Part shown: positions 27,888 to 34,514 of the stretch, one piece after another
Position numbering within the stretch: position 1 is the stretch's first letter
Layout: every line of letters begins with the position of its first letter
Origin: Martinezella lusitana
Lineage (GTDB): Bacteria; Pseudomonadota; Alphaproteobacteria; Rhizobiales; Rhizobiaceae
NCBI RefSeq assembly: GCF_010668395.1
Contig: NZ_WUEY01000005.1
Location: 62,001-126,000, forward strand
Direction of reading: 5' to 3'
DNA: 64,000 bases
Notes under the pieces: generated by a model
Told to the model about the DNA's origin: nothing
Seen by the model: the letters and a program-made list of their open reading frames with translations, nothing else
Databases searched by the model: none
Program-made: the position numbers and the translations under genes

Positions 27888-28028
27888 TGCGCCAGACCAT
27901 GCCCCGGACGGGCACAAAAGAAAACCGGCTTTTGGCGCAGCATTGCCCTGCCTGCAAATCAAAATCTACCGATAACGTGTGAACAGCGCACCGCGCGCCA
28001 TGAACTTAGCCGTTTGAAAATCTCTCGC

Positions 28029-28298
28029 TTACCAAGTGAAACGAGGCCCGAAAGAACCATAGGAACCCGGTGCCGACCCGCTTGGATCCAGCTGATTATC
28101 GCGTTGGACCCTGTCTTCCCACCGCCGGCGGTCGGCTGCTTTCTCCTTGGCGGATTCTGTGGATTTGCTGGCGGTTGTCGAACGCGATTGATCGCCAGCT
28201 CCGCCAACCGTCGAGCAGGACACAAAGAAGATAGCAGGAAAAACAATCAGTGTGCCTAAGGCAGCTGCTCTCGTGAGCCCGTAGTAGATCGGCTGCAT
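28029..28298 (-). CDS. small putative lipoprotein
   Basis: An 89-residue protein with an N-terminal hydrophobic segment (LTRAAALGTLIVFPAIFF) ending in VSC, which resembles a lipobox, then a Ser/Thr- and Lys-rich, low-complexity tail ending SYGSFGPRFTW. A GGGGAT ribosome binding site precedes the ATG chosen (MQPIYYG). No family is recognised. It lies between priA and a decayed duplicate of the priA 5' end, so the locus has been rearranged. The reading frame is plausible but short, and expression is unproven. Confidence 0.55.
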   Translation of the reverse strand: MQPIYYGLTRAAALGTLIVFPAIFFVSCSTVGGAGDQSRSTTASKSTESAKEKAADRRRWEDRVQRDNQLDPSGSAPGSYGSFGPRFTW

Positions 28299-28423
28299 CG
28301 ATATCCCCAACGTTCCCTGGCCCTTTGCAATAAACAAAGATTATTCGATTTTGCATCGAGTGGAAACCTGAGGCTGTTCGGATTTCCGCGTGATGGACAG
28401 CAACCAATGTACCAGCCCCACAC

Positions 28424-28521
28424 GGCCCACGCCGCCGGCATTGGGAGGAGAACATGCTGTTCATTGCGGGTTTTGCGGGCGCCGCCTCAAAAAACGCACC
28501 GAGCAGATTGGAAGAGCTCAT
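28424..28521 (-). pseudogene. decayed duplicate of the priA 5' end
   Basis: On the minus strand this stretch begins ATG and encodes MSSSNLLGAFFEAAPAKPAM, against MSRDSSDLFGALFEAAPAKP at the priA start. The two share an exact run TTTGCGGGCGCCGCCTC (plus-strand reading). The likeness continues to CCAATGCCGGCGGCGTGGGCC here against CCGATGCCGGCGCCGAGGGCC in priA, with gaps that break the reading frame. It is a fragment only; no helicase domain follows. Confidence 0.75.
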
Positions 28522-28543
28522 CTGCTACAAAACTTCAGTAATG

Positions 28544-29251
28544 CTAGAGATTGTTTTGCACCGCAGACAACCTCCCACCCTCGCGAATGCGAAGCGCCGG
28601 CCGATCGAAATCGTCATTGTTGAAAATCGCATCGGCGGCGAGCGCGGGCGCGGACAGGCTTTCATAGAGAGCAAAAGCGGGGCGATATCGATCGGCATAG
28701 AGCTGGCGGGTCGCATCCGTTCCGCCCAGAAGCTGGGTGTCGCGCGCAATGCCGCGCTGCTCGGAGACATGTTCCGCGGTTTCGACGAAGATCGTGAGGT
28801 CCCAGCCCTCACGCAACTCCGGTCGCTGCAGAAAGGTGCCGTCAATAATGAGGATCGCGTCATCGGGCGCGAATTGCGGGTGCTGTGCGATCGGCACGTC
28901 ATTGTGCAGATCGAAGGATGCCGTGCGATACCATTGATCGCCGCCCGGCCCCAAAGGCTTCAGAAGCAGCGCGTTGATCGCGGATAAATCGCGCGCATCG
29001 TGGTAATAACCCTCGGCCGAGTGCCGCCCGCGCGCATAGCGCTCCACCTTGGGCCGATGGAAGCCATCGATCGAGGTGCGGATGATCTCTCGCCCGCTGG
29101 CCTTGAGGCATTCGGCCAGTTCGTTCGCCAGCGTGGTCTTGCCCGACGCCGTGCGGCCGTCGATCGCAATGCGGATCGGCCGCTCCGAGCCGAGGTTCGC
29201 AATCATAACAGCCAGCTCGTTCAGCAAAGCGGCCCTGCTTGAAGAGGTCAT
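28544..29251 (-). CDS. uridine kinase-like P-loop NTPase
   Basis: A 235-residue protein with Walker A GRTASGKTT near residue 30 and the layout of the uridine kinase/phosphoribulokinase-like family: RTSIDGFHRPKVERYARG follows the P-loop, as in uridine kinases (DSFY/DGFH region), then a Walker B-like AILIIDGTFLQRPEL. Many bacterial members are annotated only as uridine kinase-like. A nucleoside, pantothenate or sugar kinase role is possible, and the substrate is unknown. The start (MTSSSRAALL) is chosen on family fit; its ribosome binding site is weak. Confidence 0.8.
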   Translation of the reverse strand: MTSSSRAALLNELAVMIANLGSERPIRIAIDGRTASGKTTLANELAECLKASGREIIRTSIDGFHRPKVERYARGRHSAEGYYHDARDLSAINALLLKPLGPGGDQWYRTASFDLHNDVPIAQHPQFAPDDAILIIDGTFLQRPELREGWDLTIFVETAEHVSEQRGIARDTQLLGGTDATRQLYADRYRPAFALYESLSAPALAADAIFNNDDFDRPALRIREGGRLSAVQNNL

Positions 29252-29310
29252 GTCAAAACGTCCATTTGGAATGCTTCCATGCCGTAAAAAGAGAGAACGC
29301 ACCACGGCTG

Positions 29311-30447
29311 CTATTCATCGTCATCGTCGATTTCGCCGGTCAGCCGCATGCCGTCGATCCAGGTGGAGCCATCCTCACGGATCACGCGGCGCGGTCGCGC
29401 GCCGCAGCGCTCGCGCACGGCCTCGGCCAAACGTTCGGAATGGGTGACGATCCAGATCTGGCTGGTCTTTGCCGCCTCAGCGATCATATCGGCAAGCGGC
29501 GGCAGCATGTCGGGATGCAGGCTTGCCTCCGGCTCGTTGAGCGCGATCAGCGGCGGCAGGCGATAGGACATCAGCGCCGCTGCAAGCCCGAGGAAGCGGA
29601 TCTGGCCATCGGACAGCTCGCGCGGCTGGAAGACGCGGTTGGGAAATTCCGGCAGCATCAGGCCGAAATCCGCCGTTTCCCGCGGTTCCGGCACGACAAG
29701 GCACGCTCCGCCAAGTGCGGCCGCAACAACCCGGTCAAGCTCGACGGTATCTTCGCGCGTGTGGACGAGCGTGGCGAAGACGGCGGCGATATTGGCGCCG
29801 TCCTCATCGAGCATGGGCGCGGTGACCGCAAGACATGGCGCACGCAGCGGCGAACCGCGATCGGTGCGGAAACCATGATAGAACCGCCAGGCATCGACGG
29901 CGCGGCGGAAGGTGCCGACCTCGGGAAAATATCCGGCATCGCCGAGCAGCGCGATCGCGGTCTCCGAGGTCAAGGCCTGCTCGCGGTGCTGCTCCATGCG
30001 GCCGGTCTCTCCGCGTACGGAAATGCCGGGACCTTCGCGCTTCATCATCGTCACCGGCCGCCGCCCGGTCTCGAGCGACAGTTCCTCGGCCTTGACCTGC
30101 GGCTCCAGCGGAAATCCGGCGGATGCGCAGGGCGGACGCATGCCCGCTTCGATCCAGTAACGGAAGGTCGCCGCTCTTTCCGGATCGAGCAGCTCGACGT
30201 CGAAGCGGATGCGGGCGGAATCATGCGACCGCCGCTTGCCCGACCACATGGCCGAGAACATGCCGCCCTCGCTGGAAATCTCATGCGCCATCCGCCCCCG
30301 AACCGCCGCCTGCACGAGCTGCAGCGAGCGATAGAGGTTTGATTTTCCGACACCGTTCTCGCCGATGAACAGGTTGACGTCGGACAGATCCATGCGGATC
30401 GAGCGCAGGGAGCGATAGTTCCGGGCAGACATGGAGCGCAGTTGCAT
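29311..30447 (-). CDS. AAA family ATPase, RecF/SMC-like predicted ATPase
   Basis: A 378-residue ABC-type ATPase of the RecF/SMC-like (AAA_21, COG4637-type) group. It begins SARNYRSLRSIRMDLSDVN and has Walker A GENGVGKSN, a signature-like ELSDGQIRFLGLAAAL and Walker B LIALNEPEASLHPD, followed by the switch IWIVTHSERLAEAV. The long coiled coil of SMC proteins is absent. Such proteins often act on DNA or with a nuclease partner, but no nuclease is adjacent here. The start is at MQLRSM or 15 bases further in at MSARNYRS. The upstream extension of the open frame overlaps the acyltransferase gene and is not used. Confidence 0.85.
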   Translation of the reverse strand: MQLRSMSARNYRSLRSIRMDLSDVNLFIGENGVGKSNLYRSLQLVQAAVRGRMAHEISSEGGMFSAMWSGKRRSHDSARIRFDVELLDPERAATFRYWIEAGMRPPCASAGFPLEPQVKAEELSLETGRRPVTMMKREGPGISVRGETGRMEQHREQALTSETAIALLGDAGYFPEVGTFRRAVDAWRFYHGFRTDRGSPLRAPCLAVTAPMLDEDGANIAAVFATLVHTREDTVELDRVVAAALGGACLVVPEPRETADFGLMLPEFPNRVFQPRELSDGQIRFLGLAAALMSYRLPPLIALNEPEASLHPDMLPPLADMIAEAAKTSQIWIVTHSERLAEAVRERCGARPRRVIREDGSTWIDGMRLTGEIDDDDE

Positions 30448-30473
30448 GCCCCGGGGTTTAACCGATTCCGATA

Positions 30474-31418
30474 TTAAAGAGAATGCGAAACCAGGGTCTC
30501 GTCCTCTTTGGAAGGCGCAAGCGGCGAGAAGGTTGCATTGCCGTCGGCCGCAAGGTCGAGGACCGTGTGCCTCTCCAGCGCCTTCGTCACCTCGTTGACG
30601 TCGCCGTCCAGATGCTCGACGGGAATAAGGTTGCCGATGAGAAAATCGAAGCGGTCGCCACGCTTGTTTAGCAGCTCGTGAAACACCGTCATGTCGCGCA
30701 GCTCGGTCGACCATTTGGCGAACCAGTAGAACAGGCCGGAATTGCGCGCCGTCAGGTGAACGGGCAGGATCGGCAGGTTGTATTTGCGCGCCAGGCCCAC
30801 GGCCGAGGTCTTCCAGGGGCGCTCGTTCAGCTTGCCATTCGCCCAGTAGGCGATGCGACCGGATGGAAAAAGCACGGTGACCTTGCCTTCGGCGACGGCT
30901 CGGTTGGTCAGCTGCAGCGTCTCGCGCGTCTTCGGCTTGCTTTTGTATTCCTCGCGCCATTCGACCGGGATAATCATCTCGGCGAAGCGTGGATTGACCC
31001 GCACGGCATCGCGATTGGCGAAGATCATCATGTCGGGCCGGCGCGACTTCAGGAGATCGAAGACGGCGACGCCATCGGCGATGCCTGTTGGATGATTGCT
31101 GACGAGAATGAAGCCGCCGGACGCCGGAATACGATCGTCATGGGTGACGCCGATGTCGAGCCGCAGCAGGTCGCTCATGTATTCGAAGCACTGAAAGCCC
31201 GAAAGCTTGGCGACGTCATCGGCGAATTCGATTGCCTTGTTGTAGCGCAGCAGCGTGTAGAGAAAGGGGCGCATGACCGGCCATAGCGGATTGCGGACGA
31301 TCTTCTGCCCGCGCTCGGCAATCAGCGTATCGACGATGTGTCCCGGCTGGCCCTGGGACACCAAAGCGATCGCCTCTGCAAGCTGTCCCAGTGCAGTTAT
31401 CGAACCGCGGCGTGCCAT
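30474..31418 (-). CDS. lysophospholipid acyltransferase family protein (PlsC-like)
   Basis: A 314-residue protein of the glycerolipid acyltransferase superfamily. The catalytic motif reads VSNHPTGIADGVAVFDLL, with five residues between His and Asp rather than the usual four. The substrate-binding block is VTVLFPSGRIAYW (PEGxR-like position), then LPILPVHLTARNSG. The family acylates lysophosphatidic acid or related lysolipids at the inner membrane; ornithine-lipid OlsA-type enzymes are related. AGGACCC precedes the ATG chosen (MARRGSIT). There is no lipid-synthesis neighbour. Confidence 0.88.
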   Translation of the reverse strand: MARRGSITALGQLAEAIALVSQGQPGHIVDTLIAERGQKIVRNPLWPVMRPFLYTLLRYNKAIEFADDVAKLSGFQCFEYMSDLLRLDIGVTHDDRIPASGGFILVSNHPTGIADGVAVFDLLKSRRPDMMIFANRDAVRVNPRFAEMIIPVEWREEYKSKPKTRETLQLTNRAVAEGKVTVLFPSGRIAYWANGKLNERPWKTSAVGLARKYNLPILPVHLTARNSGLFYWFAKWSTELRDMTVFHELLNKRGDRFDFLIGNLIPVEHLDGDVNEVTKALERHTVLDLAADGNATFSPLAPSKEDETLVSHSL

Positions 31419-31628
31419 GAAGGGTCCTGAATGGTTGGGATATATTCTATCGCAATCGAATATGATCGAAGCATGACAAGCGCCTCGCACATGGCCGCCG
31501 AACCATCCGGGATCCGGGGTCGGCCCATATGCCGTTTCCTTCCAAATGCAGCCGCGCAGGCAGTACGATGGAAAACGTACCGGAAGCAGCGGGAAAGTTA
31601 GCGATTCCATAACCTTCCTTCCTCCAAA

Positions 31629-32600
31629 GTGGCAGAAGGAATCCGAATTTCAAGGGGTTTTCCACTGAACGAGTTGTTGATCATCGCCGACCCAAGGTTG
31701 ATGGCCGAGCGCAGCCGCTGGCTCGACACGCTGGGTCACGAGCGGCGGCTTTCGGCCCATACGCTGAATGCCTATGAGCGCGACACCCGGCAGTTCCTGG
31801 CCTTCCTGACCGGCCATCTCGGCGGTCCGGCAACGATCGAGGATATCCACGCACTTCGCCCTGCCGATTTTCGCGCCTTTCTGGCCGCACGCCGAAAGGA
31901 TGGCGCCGGGGCGCGCTCGCTGGGGCGCAATCTCGCCGGCCTTCGTTCACTTTTGCGCTACCTTGAGAAGAAGGGCCTGGTGAATGCCGCCGGCGCGGCC
32001 GCGGTGCGTTCACCCAAGCAGCCGAAATCGCTTCCCAAGCCGCTGTCCGACAAGCAGGCGATCACAGTCGTCAGCGACGAGGCGCAGCTGCACGAGGAAC
32101 CATGGATCGCCGCGCGCGACGCGGCCGTTCTGACCCTGCTTTACGGCTGCGGCCTGCGCATCTCCGAAGCGCTGGATCTGAAACCGCAGGATTTTTCGCC
32201 GGGCGCGACCTCGCTGCGCATCACCGGCAAGGGCAACAAGACGCGGCTGGTGCCGCTGCTGGCGATCGTCGTCGAGGCGGTGGATCACTACCGCGCGACA
32301 TGCCCCTACCATCTCGATGCCGACGGCCCGCTCTTTCGCGGCGCGCGCGGCGGCAAACTGCAGCCGGGCATCATCCAGCATGGCATGCAGAAGCTGCGCG
32401 GCGCATTCGGGCTGCCCGACACGGCAACGCCCCACGCGCTTCGCCACTCGTTCGCTACCCATCTGCTGGCCGGCGGCGGCGACTTGCGCACCATCCAGGA
32501 ATTGCTCGGCCATGCCAGCCTATCGACCACGCAGGTCTATACCGGCGTCGATTCCTCGCGGCTGCTCGAAGTCTACGACCGCGCCCATCCACGCGCGTAA
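31629..32600 (+). CDS. xerC: site-specific tyrosine recombinase XerC-type
   Basis: A tyrosine recombinase of about 310-323 residues with an N-terminal SAM-like core-binding domain (RWLDTLGHERRLSAHTLNAY) and the catalytic domain: Arg in GCGLRISEAL, Lys in GKGNKTRLVPL, HALRHSFATH (His-x2-Arg), LGHAS and the nucleophile in TTQVYTGV. Length and motifs match chromosomal XerC/D for dimer resolution rather than a phage integrase, and there is no att site or phage gene nearby. The start is uncertain: the GTG at 31629 lacks a ribosome binding site, while AAGGGG (31652-31657) sits at ideal distance from a CTG at 31665. Confidence 0.92.
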   Translation: MAEGIRISRGFPLNELLIIADPRLMAERSRWLDTLGHERRLSAHTLNAYERDTRQFLAFLTGHLGGPATIEDIHALRPADFRAFLAARRKDGAGARSLGRNLAGLRSLLRYLEKKGLVNAAGAAAVRSPKQPKSLPKPLSDKQAITVVSDEAQLHEEPWIAARDAAVLTLLYGCGLRISEALDLKPQDFSPGATSLRITGKGNKTRLVPLLAIVVEAVDHYRATCPYHLDADGPLFRGARGGKLQPGIIQHGMQKLRGAFGLPDTATPHALRHSFATHLLAGGGDLRTIQELLGHASLSTTQVYTGVDSSRLLEVYDRAHPRA

Positions 32601-32730
32601 GGAAAGATTAACCTCTCGCGTTAAGGGAATCTCCGTCTCGAACGAATAGAGCAGAAGGCTGTGCCGGCATGCCTCCCGAAAGCCGCTTTCGAGCGCTAGG
32701 AGTCGTGCCCTCTGCGAACGGAAGGTTTTG

Positions 32731-33822
32731 ATGATTTCTGCCCTTGGATCCAAGACGATGCGGTCGACGAAGCCGACGCGCGGCGATATCTTCCTTTGGC
32801 TTGCCACAGCCTTTCCGTTGATGCTGGCTATCGTGCTGCTCGTGACCCTGCTGACGCTGCAGCCGGCCCATGCCGAAGGCGGGGTGTCCGACAGCTGCGG
32901 CGGCAAGGATCTCATGGCGGAACTTCAGAAGACCGATCCGGCAAAATACGCCTCGATCATCGCCGCCGGCGACAAGGTGGAAAACGGCAAGGGCATTTTC
33001 TGGAAGATCGAGAAGCCCGGCCTGAAGCCGTCATGGCTGCTCGGCACCATGCACGTCTCGGATTCGCGCGTGCTCACCTTGCCGAAGGGTGCGGCAGACG
33101 CGGTTGCCGCGGCCGACACGATCGTCGTCGAATCCGACGAAATCCTGGACGACAAGAAGGCGGCGGCCGCCCTCTTCGCCAATCCGTCGCTGACGATGCT
33201 GACCGATGGTTCCACCATCAGCGAGCATCTGTCGCCGGAAGACAATACCCGCCTTGAGGAGGGATTGAAGGCACGCGGCCTGACGCTGGCCGCCGTCTCG
33301 CGCATGCAGCCGTGGTTGATCTCGAGCTCCTTCGAAATGACGGGCTGCGAGGTTCGCCGCAAGGCCGGCGGCGCAAAATTCCTCGATCAGAAGCTGGCGA
33401 CCGATGCCGCAGCCGAGGGCAAGCAGGTCAAGGGTCTGGAAACGCTTGCCGAACAGGCCAAGGCCATGAGCGACCTGCCGATCGCGCTGCACCTGAAATC
33501 GCTGATGCAGACGCTGGAACTGGGCGACAAGATCAACGACGTCAACGAAACGATGACCGACCTCTATCTCGACGGCAATATCGGCGCGATGATCCCGATG
33601 CTGAAGGTGATCGAGCCGGACCAGACGATCACGGACGACGATACCACCGCCTTCGAGCAGCGCATCATCCTCGACCGCAACAAGATCATGGCCGAGCGCG
33701 CAGCGCCGGTTCTCGACAAGGGCAACGCCTTCATCGCCGTCGGCGCGCTTCATCTCGTCGGCGATCAGGGTCTCGTGGCGCTGCTGCGCGGTCAGGGTTT
33801 TACGGTAACGGCCGCGAACTGA
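32731..33822 (+). CDS. TraB/GumN family protein
   Basis: A 363-residue protein. An N-terminal membrane segment (LWLATAFPLMLAIVLLVTLL) ends in PAHA, a probable signal peptidase site, so it is likely exported. The TraB/GumN domain begins with SWLLGTMHVSDSRVLTLP, carrying the conserved GTxH, and ends with GNAFIAVGALHLVGDQGLV, carrying the second conserved histidine motif. The family is related to Tiki-type metalloproteases, but in bacteria the substrate is not known. GGAAGG precedes the ATG. Its 3' end overlaps the convergent DUF2867-like gene by 23 bases. Confidence 0.9.
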   Translation: MISALGSKTMRSTKPTRGDIFLWLATAFPLMLAIVLLVTLLTLQPAHAEGGVSDSCGGKDLMAELQKTDPAKYASIIAAGDKVENGKGIFWKIEKPGLKPSWLLGTMHVSDSRVLTLPKGAADAVAAADTIVVESDEILDDKKAAAALFANPSLTMLTDGSTISEHLSPEDNTRLEEGLKARGLTLAAVSRMQPWLISSSFEMTGCEVRRKAGGAKFLDQKLATDAAAEGKQVKGLETLAEQAKAMSDLPIALHLKSLMQTLELGDKINDVNETMTDLYLDGNIGAMIPMLKVIEPDQTITDDDTTAFEQRIILDRNKIMAERAAPVLDKGNAFIAVGALHLVGDQGLVALLRGQGFTVTAAN

Positions 33823-34312
33823 CCGCCCGCATGCGCTTGCCTAAATCGGCAAGCATCGTCGCGACGATCAGCCGATGGAACGGCGCGATCAGAGCGATAT
33901 AGATCCGGCCAAGCAATATCTTGCGCCTGACGAGCGTGGTCGTATCCACAAGCCGTCGGCCCTGCTCGTCATTCCGCACATCGATGACGACCCGAAAATC
34001 CAGATGCCGATCGTCGAAGCCAAGCACGATCTGGCTGTCGGATTTGCTGACGACCGGAAAGAACCCGATCTTTTCCAGTCCATCCGCCTGATGGCTGCTG
34101 GAGGACCTCAGCCCGAACGGACCGGTCGCCGCGTCGCGCAATCGCAACAGGAGCCGTACCCATAGCGGAAAACGGGTGAGCATGCTCCGTGCGGCGGCAC
34201 CGGCGGTAAGATCCGATGTCGGGATCTGGAGTTCGAAGCAATCCGCCCAATCGGCATCCGGCAAAGCGGGATGCGGCATATTCGGTTCCACCATCAGAGG
34301 TCTTGCAGACAT
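33800..34312 (-). CDS. DUF2867-like protein
   Basis: A protein of 170 residues without signal peptide. The pattern fits DUF2867: ADCFELQIPTSDLTAGAAARSML, then GFFPVVSKSDSQIVLGFDDRHLDFRVVIDV, then TTTLVRRKILLGRIYIALIAPFHRLIV. DUF2867 domains also occur fused to NAD(P)-binding SDR-like proteins, and their role is unknown. I chose the ATG at MSARPLMVEP, preceded by GGATGACG; the longer open frame upstream has no supporting features. It is convergent with, and overlaps, the TraB-family gene. Confidence 0.75.
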   Translation of the reverse strand: MSARPLMVEPNMPHPALPDADWADCFELQIPTSDLTAGAAARSMLTRFPLWVRLLLRLRDAATGPFGLRSSSSHQADGLEKIGFFPVVSKSDSQIVLGFDDRHLDFRVVIDVRNDEQGRRLVDTTTLVRRKILLGRIYIALIAPFHRLIVATMLADLGKRMRAVSSRPLP

Positions 34313-34483
34313 CGCGTCATCCGTTGATTTGCAGTCACCGCACTCTAGCACAGGCTGCAAATCGACCCGAATCACAAACGCCGGATGCGGCAATTTGGCC
34401 GGCTGATCACGGCCACGGCAATTCCAGTAAAAGTGCTGCGCACTCTTCCATCCGGAATCGCGCAGAAGCAAAGAGATAGGGCA

Positions 34484-34510
34484 ATTCCGCGCTTCGATGA
34501 AACGCGGAAT
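34484..34510 (-). terminator. hairpin after the M16 peptidase gene
   Basis: ATTCCGCG (34484-34491) and CGCGGAAT (34503-34510) form a perfect 8-bp stem just beyond the peptidase stop codon. On the minus strand it is followed by TGCCCTATCTCTTT. Its composition resembles the dispersed rhizobial repeat at 14587-14692. Confidence 0.5.
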
Positions 34511-34514
34511 CGCT

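Noticed and set aside
28096..28521. A 141-codon frame beginning with the priA-like segment as a real gene
   Set aside because: Similarity to PriA ends after about 20 residues when the frame shifts, and the rest overlaps the better-supported lipoprotein frame.
31629..32600. Tyrosine recombinase as an integrase marking a genomic island
   Set aside because: Length and motifs fit chromosomal XerC, the neighbours are housekeeping genes, and no tRNA, direct repeat or phage gene is found.
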